The notes: generated from the sequence alone by a model not told the origin. 62,000 nt of DNA from Acanthaster planci (GCF_001949145.1 NW_019091384.1:1227628-1289627), one strand, 5' to 3'; shown: positions 26,675-41,600, numbered from the stretch's first letter. Program-made: numbers and translations.

Positions 26675-29600
26675 ATGGCGACTGTAGGAGGCGATGGGGA
26701 TAATGCAAATATGGAAACAAATCAGGTAATTTCTTACGCATTGTATGCAGTCACCCAAAATAATTATGTACTGAGGTTGAGACATTTTTATCTGATATAA
26801 TATTACAACAAAAGATGAGAAATATCTTGCCAAATGCTCTACACCTAGCCTACGTGTTGGCCTAGCGCCTACGTGCCGCACATGTACATGTACTAACGTT
26901 AGCATTGCAGCACACAGGCCGCAGCCATGACGGTAGGCCTGGGGGGTCCGGACAACTGGACCGTTTGCCAACTCGACTTTGGACAACTCGACCGTTGAGA
27001 CTACTCGACCGTCCGTACGTAAAAGGGAGAGACAAGTCGACTGTTGAGACAAGTCGTCCGTTGGGACAAGTCGTCCGTTGCAGGACACTGCCCGCTCAGC
27101 CCAGTCGTCAGTATTGTGGGCCTATGCCTTAAGGATAGAATTTCATGTTTAAGGATGGAATTTCATGTTTAGAATTAGATATATATCACTCACTATGAGT
27201 GATCCCAAATCCTTGTTTTTCATACCCAACAGTCATATAAACTCTTACATCTAATGTCTGTTTAATCAAAATGACTTTCAAAGTTGCGTTTTATTAACAG
27301 CCAGGCCTAGCACTTGGCAGGCCTGCCAGATACTTGCCCCATAGCATGCATAAATTAGTAGGACTGTAAGGTGGAAAGAATTCCATATGTAGATGCCACT
27401 AAGTTTCCCGACAGTTAGGCTACCGTAGCCATATACATGTACATGTAAAAGCAATAACATACCTTTCACATGTTAAATTTAAATGTCAAATTTAGCAGCA
27501 GGGCCAGGGCAAATATTTAGGTAGGCCTAAGCATATATTCACATGGAAAACACTAAGAATTTTTCAGACCAGTCTCATGCAGGAAGTCAAGTAGCATTCC
27601 TGTATGCATGGTATGGAACTTTTTCCCGTGCGGTAGTCCAAGTTAGACACCAGTGCAGCCATGGAGTCAACAAGTTACATGTATATTGATGCACTTCACA
27701 CTTTATCAAATTGTTTTCCTTAATCTAAACTTTCTATCATGTCTATGGCTTTGCTTTACAAGTTGAAAATTTGACTAAAATCCTACAAAGTACAAGGCTA
27801 CATGGAATGATATTTTTGAAGAGCATTGGACGTCACCAGGGATGCCGTTGTCTGCAGTTGAGTCGAATTCGGATTGATTGTACATGTAGTAAAACTTATG
27901 TCACCATAATGGGATTGTATATTTGGGGACCCCCCTGTTCTAGCCAGTTTCATCAAGATTGTAAAACTGGTCAGCCCCCCTCCCAAAAGAAAACACTCTC
28001 CTTTTTGTACTGACCCTATTTAGCATATTAGCATATGATGACATTGATAGGGCAGACATTGCACACTTGTACTGTAATTCCTAAAGGACATTGGACATGC
28101 CTCTTTTTTGAGCATGCATGTTGGGATGCCGAACTGGCCCACAGTAGTACTTTCCACTTGGTTTTTCAAGTTTTTGGACCCTCGCTACACAGAGTCACAA
28201 ATTTGGCTGAAAAGGTAGCAGGGTTGGCTGGTTTAAATCGCGATTTAAATCAAATGATTTCTTTTTTTCGAAAAAATCATTGATTTAAATCAACATATTA
28301 AGGGGAAAAAAGGCAAAACTGTTTCAATTTTTTGGCTGATTGGAAATGTTTACAGGTTTTGCACATGTTAAACAACAACAGAGGTGTGAGAATTCAGCTT
28401 TTTAGCTAATTTCAACTTTTTGTTTAGATGTTGATCCTGAATTTCAGCTATTTTGCACACCTGGCCTATATAAAAGTATGGGAACCTTGTACATTTTGGC
28501 TGTTTGCTAGCTGTTTTCACACCCCTGTAACAAATCACCCCTCCGTGAACCTTCCAGTTCCTACTTGTATTAACGAAGTATGAATGAGTACACAATCTGG
28601 GTTGGCAAGATTTTTTTGTTCAATTCAATCCACTTGTTTTGATTTAAATCAGCTTTTTGGATTCAGTAAGTGAATTTGATGCAAAGGATTTATCTACCTA
28701 ACCCACCTCAATCCTCCAAAATCCTCTGGATGGTTTTGGAAGATTAAGGATGAATGAGGATTTGAACATTATAGGATTTTGGAGGATTAGGGATGAATGT
28801 TGATTGAAGCATGGAGGATTTCAGAGGATTGAGGATGAATGCTGATTTAACAGCTGGAGGATTTGGGAGGAATGGGAATGTGGCAGAGTAAAAAGGCCCT
28901 AGTTGGTTAGGGTTTTTAAGAAAGTGATTTTTAATCAAGTCTAAGTCTGTGGAGCTGGATCACAAACAAAATGAGACTGCTTTTTGCACACAGAGCAGGG
29001 TAAAATACCAGCATTTTGTACTTACATGTAGCATGTAAAATAAATAGATGTACATGTTTTTTATGGCATGTTTCTAACTAATCAGTCAGTTAACACATGT
29101 ATACATGTACAGGTAAGTACCCTGTTAACAAATTCTTGTGAACTCTAGTTTTGTCAAAACTTAGAGTTCAGTTTAAAACCTGGTTTCCACTTTATCCGTG
29201 TACATGTACTTGTCTCTGAAGGAAGTGTTTTTTCTGCAGGTACATGTACTAGTAGGTGTTATACTGCATGCATTTCACCAAGGCAAAGACTTGGTGGTTT
29301 GTGAATTGAATCAAATTACTTGATTCAAATTTCTTAAGTTAAATCCAAATTTGTGTAATTTTGTAATAAAACATTTAAATAAAAGAAAAACTATTACATG
29401 TGCAGCTAATTTGTTTGCTTTTGGATGGAACTTTGAGCCAACTTTTCTCTAATTAAAAAAAAATCTGATTTAATTTAAAAATCTGATTTTAAAAAAAATC
29501 CAATTTTTTATTATTATTATTTTTTAATAAAAAAACAACAACCCTGAAAGGTAGTTAGCTTACAGCATACATTTACATACCTCTATGTTATATTTTGCCT

Positions 29601-32600
29601 TCCTGCAGCCAAATGTGGAGACGTTTTTTGAGCTGGAAGAGAGTCAAGCAGTAATAAGGGAACTCAAGTGTTGTGGATGCTGCAGTAGGTGCATTTTAAG
29701 GCTCATAGGTGTCAAGAGACAGTCTTCATACATTGACCCACTGGAGGTACATGCATTGTTGTTGACAAATGTATTTCAGGTTAGCTTTGTCTTAAATGGG
29801 CTAGAAAGGCATTACATTTTAACATTCAGTATTCTTTAACAGTGACCCCAGAGTGCCTTTGATTCCCTTTTAGGCTGCTTGTGTGTTCACATTTGTTTAT
29901 CTGTCGGTTAAGTTGTTGGTTAAGTTGTTTATTTTGTTCAACTTTCAGAGTGAAATTAGTGCTTGTCTTACCCTTTCCCTCCCCAAGGTTTTATCCCAAC
30001 TGCTCAAGAGCAAGGAGAATGGCTCTTCCCCAAGCCAGGAGGCTGAGGACGGGTCTGCAGAGCCTGACGGGGAGCCAAACGCTTCATCCCATCAGCCAGC
30101 TGGAGGTTTGCCCAGTGTAACATCAGGAGTTTGCAGTGTTTGTCTTGGTATCCTGCAAGGTCCATGTGAGAAAAGCCATGTGCTAGATGTGAGTGTTGAG
30201 AAATTTTTAGACTAGGTTGTGCACTTCTGAGTTTGTCAGGGACTAACAGACTTACATGTACATGTGCCGTGTACCCTTGTTCAACTGTGTGCGTTGTATC
30301 AATTCTGAAATGGTACACAGTTTTTTGTTTTTAGATTTTGTTTTTTGGTGTTGTTTGTTTTTCTTTTTCATTTTAACAACTTGCAAGTCTTGCAGACAGT
30401 ACTATTTTTGATTTTCTAAAAGGTATGATGCAGCTGCCGACTTTTGATACAGAGCCAAACCACAAACTGATTTGCAAGAGTCATTTGAGTCGTATTATAT
30501 GTTTTTGTCACCAGAATGATTTACACTGTCACAGGGTTGATGATTTTTTTATTTTTGTTTTTCAATTGAAAAAATTTGATTTTTTAAATTCAAATCACAT
30601 TTTTTTTATTTATATAAAAATTTGAAACAAGTTGGCTCAAATGTCTATTCAATAGCAAGCAAATTAGCTGTATGCGTAATAGTTTTCTTTTATTTATTTG
30701 TTTTGTTACCAAATAAAACAAATTTGGATTCAAATTAAGAAATTTAAATCATCTAATTTGATAAAATTCACGAACCACTATGTCTTAACCTTGGTGAAAT
30801 GCATGCAGTATAACACCTACTAGTACATGTACCTGCAGAAAAAACACTTCCTTCAGAGACAAGTACATGCACATATACTAAGGGTACAGTGCATTCCAGG
30901 TTTTTAACCAAACTCTTAGGTTTTGACAAGAGTAGAGTTCACAAGAATTTAATAGGGTACTTACCTGTGCATGCATCAAATGACTAATGTGTGAGAAACA
31001 TGCAGTGACCAACAGGTACATGCATTAATTTTGCATGCTACATGTACATGTGTACCTGTACAAAATGCTGGTATTTTACCCTGCTCTGTGCGCAAAAAGC
31101 AGTCTCATTTTGTTTGTTATCCAGCTTCACAGAGCCATGACTTAGACTTGACTAAAAATCACTTTATTAAAGGCAAGAATTTAGTGGTTTTTTAGTTACA
31201 CTATAATAACTAACATTTCTAATCTCAATAAAATGCATGTATATTTGTAGAGATGTAAAAGGTTGATGTACACTGATATTTTGCCATGTTGAACCATAGA
31301 GGATGGACACAGAAGGAGTTTGAACTGCCCGGGCTATAACATCTGGCCAATTACCACTTTCTGGCATGCCTGGTATAACCATAGCCAGAGTGCAGTGAAT
31401 ACTTACTCCATACCACCTGTTTCACAACCATAAGCCCCCTTTGTACCCAATGATCATCACCGCAATTTTCGCTGGTAATCTGCATCCTCAAAACGTTGTG
31501 TACTGCAGTATAGGAAGTTGAATATTCTTTGCTTGGTATGACCTGAAAACCACATCAAATTTAATGCTTACGCAGTTTGCTTGTATTAGGCTTTGTGCCC
31601 TTCGTGTTCATGTGCAGTCATTGCCCTTATCGAACGCTTTCTTCTGGAGTTCTTTTAGGAATGAATAGCCAAGTTGTTTGTAAGATATTGTGTTTTATTT
31701 GAATCATTTTTATTATAGCATTGATACAAAAAGGTATTTCATGAGACCTCTTGAGCACTCCATGTGATGAAATACGTGTGGCGAATTTTGTTTGTTATGA
31801 ACTTAGTTGTCCAGTGTTGGTCAACATGTTGTTGGCCAGTCTTTGCCAAATTCATACAAAGACTTTGAAAGTTGATGTTTTGGAAAGACAAAATAAAATT
31901 ACAAACATTGCATGGATAATGGAACAGCATATTAAAAGTTTATTCACGATGGCAAAAGTAGATCTAATGTTAGAGACTTTTCACTCTCTACTTCCTGGTC
32001 ACTTAATTGCAAACAAAACACATAAAATATTGCTAGGATATTACTGGGCCCACCTGTCCGGCTAAAGCTGCAGGCAGTAATCAGGCATTTTTGGAATGTT
32101 TACTATTGTGTGTCTGACCGGGCAGCGATGATCATCGAGCACTTTTCATCCAACTCATTTTGTGTCCTTCCTCTATGGTTAAACTCTGCAGTGGGCAATT
32201 TAAATGAAGTAAAATTAAATTATGATTATAAATCCTTCACATCAAATGCACTTAATGAATCCAAAAAGCTGATTTAAATCAAAACAAGTGGACAGAATTG
32301 AACATAAAAATCTTACCAACCCAGATTGTGTGTAACACATGTGCATTCATACTTCAGTAATACTAGGAACTGGAAGGTTCACAGAAGGGAGATTTGCTGT
32401 TTAAACTGTGCAAAACATGCAAACGTTTCCAATTAGTAAAAAAAAAAAAATCAAAAATTGAAACATTTTTGCCTTTCAACCAAAAAATTAAATATGTTGA
32501 TTTAAAAACAGTGATTTTTTTTTTCAAAAAAACATTTGATTTGAATCGCGATTCAAATCAGTGATTTAAATCAGACAACCCTACGCTGTCACAACATCTC

Positions 32601-35600
32601 ATACACAGCATGCAGATTCAAACTGAACATACATGTACATGTAACTGCCTGCGGGACTTCCTGGACTTTGTGTGGATTACATGTAGCATGTTTACACATC
32701 ATCGAGAGGTGTGTCGAGGCAAGCTTGATGCTTTAATTCATCAGCCGCGCCAATGCTCATTTATGGACAGCCCAGATTGTGCTTACTTTGCACATCCTCC
32801 GGTAAAATTTTTTACCTAAAGACTCCGAGTTGCAAAAATGCTGAGCAAAACTTGGAGGAGCATTTGGTAGCATCACACAACTCATGTACCCATTGGGACT
32901 ACATGCAATGTTTATATTTCATTTACATTATTTTTCTTTAGTCCGGTAGTGGCAGGGTAAGAGTTGCTGATCTCTGTTTTCCCACAGTTGGCAGAGCAGG
33001 TGCGGGAAGCTGACTTTGGCTTTGAAAACTTCACAATGTCAATGGTGCTACCTCTGCAGCTTTTAATTAGAGAGGTGAGTGAAAGAATATATCCAGCTCC
33101 CATCCAGCTAAAATTCCTGGAAAAGACGTTACTTCTCTTTTGAAAGAATCTCAAAAACAACCCCGTTAACTGCTGTTGTTGTTGAAGTGGAACAGTGGCA
33201 TTGAATGACAGTTTGAAAGTGCCCTTTGTGCCAATAACATTACTATTATCTGATTGGTTGGGTCTAACTAGCAGTGATTAGTCAGTAAATGCATGGAGGC
33301 CGGAGTAGGAGAAGCATTCGTCCAGCCGTACAGTTTCACAGGTGCCCTGCAAGGTTCAAGGGCCGTGCACAATGCAGTTTAAGGACCAGGACTCCCACTG
33401 GGTTTTTTTTTTAGCTCTGGTAGTCTGCATGAATGCATTGCCCACTAGCCTGTCTTCCTCATGGCATTCCTTCACTGCTGGTGCCTCTGTCCAGTAATCG
33501 GGGTTATCCAGTAGTTGGAGACAATGTGCGTGCTGTTGTTCAGAATAGGTATCAGAGGACACAAGGTGCTTCCACAAGTCCCCTCAAAACATAGGTTGAT
33601 CTTGTGTTGGATGTGCCATATGTTTCTTCTTGAGTTCCCCAGATTCATCCGGAATGTTAGTATTTTTCACTAAAACTCTATTTGTAATGACCACATGTGT
33701 TCATAACAAGCATAAACAACTGATAAAATTTAACGCCTTTTCTGTCAAAGAAATCCACACGATGGTTTTGTTCTCTTTGTTTCTTCAGCATTGTATCTTT
33801 CTTCACTTAAAGTCAATGTTCAGGTAAGGAATGATTTGCAAATTGAAGTCAGAGCTCACTTTGTTCATATTGTCACAGGCTCCCACAGTTTATTAAAAAC
33901 GTATTTTCAAAAATTGCATTATTGCCCAAGCTGTGGCTTGTATGAAATGTCATTGTTAATCCAATTTCTTCAAGTTCGACGTAGTGTCTGTAGGGTCATT
34001 GCTTGTCAAATCAAATACCATCCCATATGACTTGACGATGATGGGAGATGGGAGGTGCCCCGATTGTGTATGATTTTGCACAGAATGACCCTATGTGGAT
34101 ATTCTCACACAGTGAACTGTACCAGAAATCTTCCCATGGGATGATTGCCACCATCAAGGAAGTGTACAAGTGGGTATGTGGACCAGTCATGGGAGATGCA
34201 CTGGATGTTAGCTTCTACTTTAAGGTAATGGTGCAATACCCTCAGATAAGATTAGCGGTTGGCAGGAGGTGTGTGGGCAGGCCCTGTTGTGACTGATTCC
34301 ATCAAGGTCTAAGTGAGGTTTGGTTCGATCTTTTTTATGTTGCAGAGTCCAATGGAAATTATGGTGACCTTCACACATCAAGAAACAGAAGAAGAACTCA
34401 ACAAACTGTGAGTTGGGCCCGATCTGAGTATACCATGATATTTGGTCTATTTCCTTTGTGAGAGGATGCCTCATCCAGTGAAGACCATATTTTTGCTCCA
34501 CCACACACCATCGTCATTGCTTCTAAAGATCATTTGCTGTTGAGGTGTGGATACCTGCTTTGACAGAGTAGCCAATCCAGATCCATAAGAAATTTACCCT
34601 AAACCTCCTTACTCTTCCAAAATCACCCAGGCAGTGTTGGAGTGTATCACAGTATGATAATTTCTAGGATTATGTAGGATTGAGGGCACACAATGTTTCT
34701 GTCCTGCTATTTTTTTGAACAGAGGTAGAAAGGTGGTAAGAAAAAAGGAGGATTTTCAGGAAATTGATGCACAAATCTGAACAGATCGGAAGTGATTTTA
34801 GAAGATTGACATCAGCACTGATCTTCCCCATGAACACATGGACAGAGACATGCAGTGGAACCAACTACCTGTGTGCTTCCACTTTCTACTCTGCATGTCT
34901 GAGGTCCTTATTGTGAAGAGGTCGTAAGACTTGTCTGGCAATATTTACATTTCTCCATGAAATATAGCCCTGCCTCTCACTCTAGCTTAGAGACTTCAGA
35001 GGACTGAAAAAACATCCAATTTTATCAAGAGGGAAATGGAAGACTTTGAAGGATTGAGGGTGCGTTCCCAGTTAAAAAGGCCTAGGCAGGTATGAATAAT
35101 ACCTGCCTCTTAAGATGTGCATTCTAAAAGGCTCATTGTTAATGGTTTGTATCTTGCAGATTACGGCGGAGTAAAGACAATCAGCCTCAAAGGAAGAGAG
35201 CAAAGGTGAGGCATGTCACCGGCCTTGAGTGAAGTTATATCCTGCCAATTTCTTTCTCTCCATTGCTAAATTCTTGCAGGTCTGATTAGAAAATGTAACA
35301 GCTGTTGTTGGCCCATCAGATACATTGCAAGTAGTTTGTTTCTCGTCTCACCATTAGTCAGAATTAGCTGGATTAAGCCTCAAAACATCAAAACATCTGT
35401 ATTTCTACTCCAGCTGGTATTCAGTTTTCTCAATATAAAAAAGCAGACATTTTCTTGTTGGTGTCTTTACTGTAATTCTTGTGTTGTAATTGTGTTTAAG
35501 AAGTGATCTTTGCATTCAATTCCAGTTTTTTAACGCTGCTGCCAATGCCCCAGGCAGACCTGTTGTAATTTCAACCATCAAGGATTTACCAAACAGCCTT

Positions 35601-38600
35601 TTCAAGGAGTAAGTTTGCTGCCACTGCTATTGAAATAAGCTCAAACTAATGATTCCTATCTCTTGCAAAATTTGCTTCTTGCAGGTTTTAACAAAATTAA
35701 TGTAAATATTCAAATTTTGTTTATTACATTAACAGAATAGCAAAATTAGGCAGAATCGGAATGAAACCTTGTCAGTTGCTTGTTTGCAATGTTTCAGATT
35801 ATTTTCTTGCCCTCCATCGATTCCCCGGTCCCCATGCACAACTGAGGTGGCCTGCTGGTACTCTGCTGTGTTTGTTGCAGGTATGGTATGTGTTTTGCAT
35901 TTGTATCGTCTCTTGGTTAAGGTTTTCCTCAAGACGTGATTGATTTGCAGAGCTCAGAATTTTTTCATCCATGGTTTTTAATGACAACATGGTTGAGAAT
36001 CTCTCTTTAGGTACACCAACTTCAGCTTGAGCCATTTCTTTGTGGTGGAGAGTGGTGTTGCAAAGCTGATCCCGTCACAGACCTTAAACAAGACCAGCCA
36101 CATGTGACTTGGTTTCAGACTGAAATGACTCAGGCTGGACTTTTGATGGGACTTGCAAGGACTTGTGATGGACTAACACTGGGGAGAAGAGCCAAGAGAC
36201 CTTAACAATAAATTTCATGATACTCCAGTGTGGCTGATAAAATCTGTGCAAAGTTGAATCAAAAGAGGAATTTGAGTCAGGGACTGACCATCGTGATCCA
36301 AAGAGCACATTGGTCTGGATAAGAATAGGAGCTACCAGAACTAGAAATGGTGCTTACTCAGGCCCAATTTCTTGGAACTATTCAAGCAGAAATGATTGCT
36401 CAGCAAATTTAGATGCTAAGCAAAAAACCAGCAGAAGACCACTCAGAAACAACATGCATAGCATTGAATTTTGGCCAGTTTCTTGTTTCTCCTAAGCAAA
36501 TGTGCTAAGCACATTTCAGGCCTAATCGCTGCTTGAAATCAGATGTACCTGATCACACTGTCTGCAGACTGGAGACAAACTTTCCAAACAGTGTCATTGA
36601 TTATAGATCCGACCAGCTTGCCTTTTAATAAGCTGCTACACCAATTTTCACATCATCCTGGCAAATACATACATGTATATTCTCTCCTCAAATGCTCTCC
36701 AGGGGTTGAAATTGGCCAGATATTTAGATCCAAAGTGAACAGTTTGTCGAGTCTTTGAGTGGTACTTGCTTCCATATCTAGGACGATACAACAAGTACTC
36801 CCGCAAGTTGAGTCAGACACCCTGGCTGATTGACGGGGAGCGCAAGACAGAGTCCTCCATACAAGAGATAGTGTGTGATCCTCTCAAAGAACTCTTCAAG
36901 GCATCAGGTGAGAACCGTCTTAAGGGCACAATACCTGAATTGCAGTCAAAGATTAATTCATTTACCGAAACTTACATCAGCAGCATGAGATTTTGCCTCT
37001 AAATTCATCGGACTTTATCAAGTAAGATGCTGTCTGATTGTGTCAGATGCATTGTTAAAGCAAGTTGCAAAATGTAAGTTCTAGAAGTTGTTCTAGAAGT
37101 TGCTTATTCAATAATGTCTTCCTCAAGGATTGAATACATGCATCATAATCCCTGAATTTCATTTGCTTCTGTTCCACCCAGAGTTTAGATTCTCAGCCTC
37201 GGGTAGAGAAGATGTTGATGTAAGAACACTTGGGAATGGTAAGCATCAAACTCCCCTTTTTTAAAAAGATTTTTTTCACAAATACAGGTCACGGGCAGAC
37301 CTCTTCTGATTTTATCTGTAACTTTAGGCATTATGTGCTACAGATTTAATCACTTGCCGCCAGGGTTTCCAGTACCAGACACATATTCTTTATACGCGTG
37401 GCCGGGGTCTCCGAAATCAAACAAAGGGAGCTGGGCCTTGTACCGGTAACAAAAGACTGTACTCATAACAAAAGACCAGGCTGCTGGGCATTGCCAACAT
37501 TTTTTCACTCTCAATAGTGGAGATAATCCAGCCTTGTTTAGAAACAGTAGACCACGGTTTTGGGGATTTAGCACAAGCAGATTACCACCGGGGACAAAAG
37601 CGCTCAACCACCGCAACGATGAGCAACACTACTGCTGCATGCTAATCTGGCCCCTAGTGAAAAGATGTCAGCAGCGTACTGTGCCAGTTTCGTAAACAAC
37701 AAGAAAATTACATAATACCGCAAAATCTGGGCTCTTTTTACAAGGTGGCAGGCCTGGCTGAAATACTCCAGTGTCAACAGATGTTGTCTGTCATATAAGA
37801 GTAGAACCAGACAGTCCTTCATGTGGGTGTAAGTGTCCAGTAAATGAAGATAGGAATTTTTAAAGAATTTTGAAAACAGATAAAAAAATGGTAATTATCC
37901 CATCCCAGCATCGTCAATATTGATAACTGCCACCGGCGCGAAGTGGTTAAGTGCTTTTTGAGTAACATTGATCACAAACATGCAATTGATGTGAAATCTT
38001 TTGAAAATTGATCACTTGCATTGTTTGCTCTAATTATTTCTAGGAAGGCCATTTGTAGTAGAGATACTTAACTCAAGGCGTCCAATACCTTCCCAAGCTG
38101 AACTCACTGCATTGCAGAAGGTTAGTTTTTAATAATGACAATTCAGGTGGGAGGCAACTTTGCATAATAACTTCAATTTATTTTTACACTCAAATTTGCA
38201 TTCGATCAATCAGATCTTACAAAAGCGTCACGAGGCCATTCTCCCCCCCCCCAATAAATTTGCTTTGGATCACTTTGGAATGAGCAAATTAAGCTCTTTG
38301 TTTTTATCTATCAATCAGGTCGGAATATGTGATAATGTGGATGAAAGCAAGTTGAGGCTTGCTATTAATTCACATTGATCACAACGTGCAAGATTCTTTC
38401 AAAGGCGTTTAACCCAAAAGTGTTTCTGGCAACTTTGGGCTTCATACTTTGCTTGGTCCCCAGTGCATAGTTTCTGCATCAAGTGTTTTAGGACAAGCCC
38501 TCTAATCAGATATGCAGCCCCGGTCTGGACGAGCAGTTTCACTCCATTCTCATCCATTGTGAGCAGTGTATTGGGGCTTTGCATCTCCCATGTATAGCAT

Positions 38601-41600
38601 GGCCACTTGGCCAGTGGCAAGCTTTCGGTCGGCATGACACCACTACACCCTTTCAGAAGTGCTCTGCAGTTTCCAGATGGCAGACCCGAGAATGCTGGAA
38701 AATGTTACACATGTCACCAAGTCCATACACCCATATCATTCACATCTGCCTTGCAGTACAGTATGTCACTTGTAAAGAGCTAGCTGGAGAAAACGCGACC
38801 TAATACCTCTCAGTAGGGACAGAGACAAGGATGCATGAGATGTCTGAAAGACAGACATTGAGTAGAATTCCCCAGTAGCCAGATTAAGACTTCAGATATG
38901 TAGAAGATGGAGAGGGGCAATTTGCATTCTGTCCTACTTCTGACACATTTGTTGTTTTGCTATGTTATTTTCTGACCCACGTGTATTTGTGATTTATCGT
39001 TTTGAGTCCTGTCCACTCTGAATTTTCCCTGAATCGTTTGTTGTCAGAGAATCAACAAGAGTACGCCAGATGTTCGCATTAGGGACCTACAGTGTATTGG
39101 CAGGTAGGTAATGGCCCACCCCAACTCACCACACAACTGCAGCTGAACACCCCCCCCCAGCCCTTAATCCCTCCACCCCTCTCTGTAGCCCCAGCAGAGT
39201 ACGCCAGATGGTCATACAAAGAACCTAAATTGTGTTGACTGGTAAGAGAATAACTCCTCTACCCCAAAGTCGCCACCCTACTTTGGCCCATCACTGTCCC
39301 CACCCCCCTAAAACTGCCATTTAGTGCTTACTGCTCGCTGCAGTTTTACCCATTCAACCCAGCTCTTATATTCACCATCTTTTTGGGGGGGGGCCCATAT
39401 TATATTTGAATATCTGATGCTAACAACATAATGTAAGGGGCAGTGTTAATATGATTAATTATTTTTCTTTTTAATTCTATTCATTCCATTTGAAAATAGG
39501 TCAAATATTAACATCTGCAACATGCCGGAATATCTTACATGATTTATAGGTACTGTTTTTCCTTGTGTTTTGAGGGAGGACACAAATAAATTGAAAGATG
39601 GGGAGGAAATCAAGACCAAGTCTTACAGCGCCCTCGTGTGGTCATCACCTGAGCAAACAGCAGAGAGTTTAGCCTTCCTATCTGACCAAAAGGTAAAAAG
39701 GTGCAGTTTGAGGAAATCTCAATACATTGTCATTTCTATTCACTTCAACTCACCAAGCTTGATATTTGGTCGGCCAAATCAAGCTTAAAAATTATGTCAG
39801 TAACGTGTTTATTTTTACAGCAGATTGCCAACTTTTCCACAGGTCCCAGACCTCATAGTTGGCAATGTTATCTCTGATTTTGTGGTCTGCTGCCAAGGTA
39901 CGTTACCACTCTGTGCCAACTGTACAGAAAGAGCTGAAAGTGAGAAGTTTAGATTAGGAAGTATGAATGCCATTGCCATTGTTTTGTTTAGTTATGTTTC
40001 TCTCATGTTAACATACCACAGACTCATGTAGGCAGAGTTGACAATCATTTGCATATATGCCATGTGTGCATCCAAACAGCATCAATTTCTTCCTTGTTAA
40101 ATATGTCAGCACAGTGAATTTGTTTTTGGACCTTTCATCTGTTATCAGAAATGATCCAAACGTAATTCAGATGGGCGTTAAAGAATTTTCTTCCGTTTCT
40201 ATGAAACTCCCAGAAACTTCCCCCCCAAAAGAGATGACTGATTTATTGCTGAGTATCTTGACACTGTTCTCGTTGGCTTCAGGATCTGGTCCTTCATCAG
40301 AAGACTCCGATACGCGTCTTGCATAGGCGTGCTCTAGCAACACGGGAACGTATTGTGCACAGCATGTCAGCTACAGTCAAGGATGCACACCATTTCAGAT
40401 TATTCCTCAAAACGCAAGCCGGCACGTATCCTTCGAGAAACCATGAAGCGGATGATAGGTCCAAGAGGATAAATTTTACCCCCAAACTGTGTCTAAGAAG
40501 AATTCATCGTGTAGACCCTTTAATCTAAGATTGACAGTGTCATTCTCATGTATGTTACCTGACAGTCTGGACTGACTTCACAGCTTACTGCATGAGTGTG
40601 CAAATTCCTTGACTGGTGTCCTAACTCAGCTACATCAAGGAGTTCATTCACGGTGACTTTGGTCGGACCAAACCTTCCCTTGGTAGTCTGCTGAAATGCG
40701 AAGTGGACATCTTAGAATTGGATGTTGAGGTCAGTGCACAGCATTCATTTTTACAATCCAACAATTTGCTTTGGTGCAAAGAAAACAAGGGAAAGTCATT
40801 AAATGATCAGCAGAATCAGATATGGTGGAGAGTAGTGAGGGTCTATGGCCAGATTGGTTTGGGTTTGGGTGTGTGTGTGTTTTGTTTTCTCCGTTCCCAT
40901 TTTAGCTTTTTTTTTTTAAATTTTCAAAATGTTACACCCCCCCCATGGTTTAAAATATTTCTTGTCATCTGATCGAAAATATGCCTCCCATCTCCTAGTT
41001 TTGGAGCTGCCTCCTCCCAAAACTTAAAATCCAGGAAAACAGCTTGTTAGCTATTTCAATGGTTTCCACTTTTTGTAGAGTTCCTGAATTTTATAAATGG
41101 AATGGTGTAAAATAATTTTAAACCGGGGTTTCTGAAACCCAGATCACGACAACATGCTAACCATCCTCCATTATAATGCACCCACTGCCAATTTGTGTCT
41201 ATGTTACAGTCATGTGCAAAATGCATTTACCTGAAGAAAAACCAAACGTAAACCATTGCATGGTAGCAACTTATGTTTACTTTCAATGTGTTACCTTAAT
41301 GTCTTGGTTGAACAGCTATTTGACGTCATTTCCATGATTTGGAATGTTAACAGTCTAATAATGTGCCCTCCACAGTTTCTGATGATTTAAACTGGCTGTT
41401 TTACCCACCTTCCATTACAGACAACATGTCGTACAAGACCTGCCTTTGCAGAAAAATTCATTCAAATGAGCTCATAGTACTGTTTGGATGTTATGGACCA
41501 CTGCAAAACATGTTATGTGATCATTCAATGAGACAATGTAATACAGGCCCAGTGGCAGAAATACCAATAAAATTCCAGGTGGTCTTAAACTTTTGCAAAT

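Noticed and set aside
31751-32065. 104-codon open frame inside hAT-like copy 2
   Set aside because: It was considered as transposase, but no hAT motif (for example the C-terminal dimerisation block) is visible and the frame is on the strand opposite to the element orientation.
36011-36107. Possible PUS10 exon after acceptor ctctctttag (YTNFSLSHFFVVESG...)
   Set aside because: It fits the phase of exon 9 but hits a stop after about 30 codons and does not resemble Pus10. The exon 35798-35880 matches the family (CPPSIP... SAVFVAG) and joins the next exon correctly.
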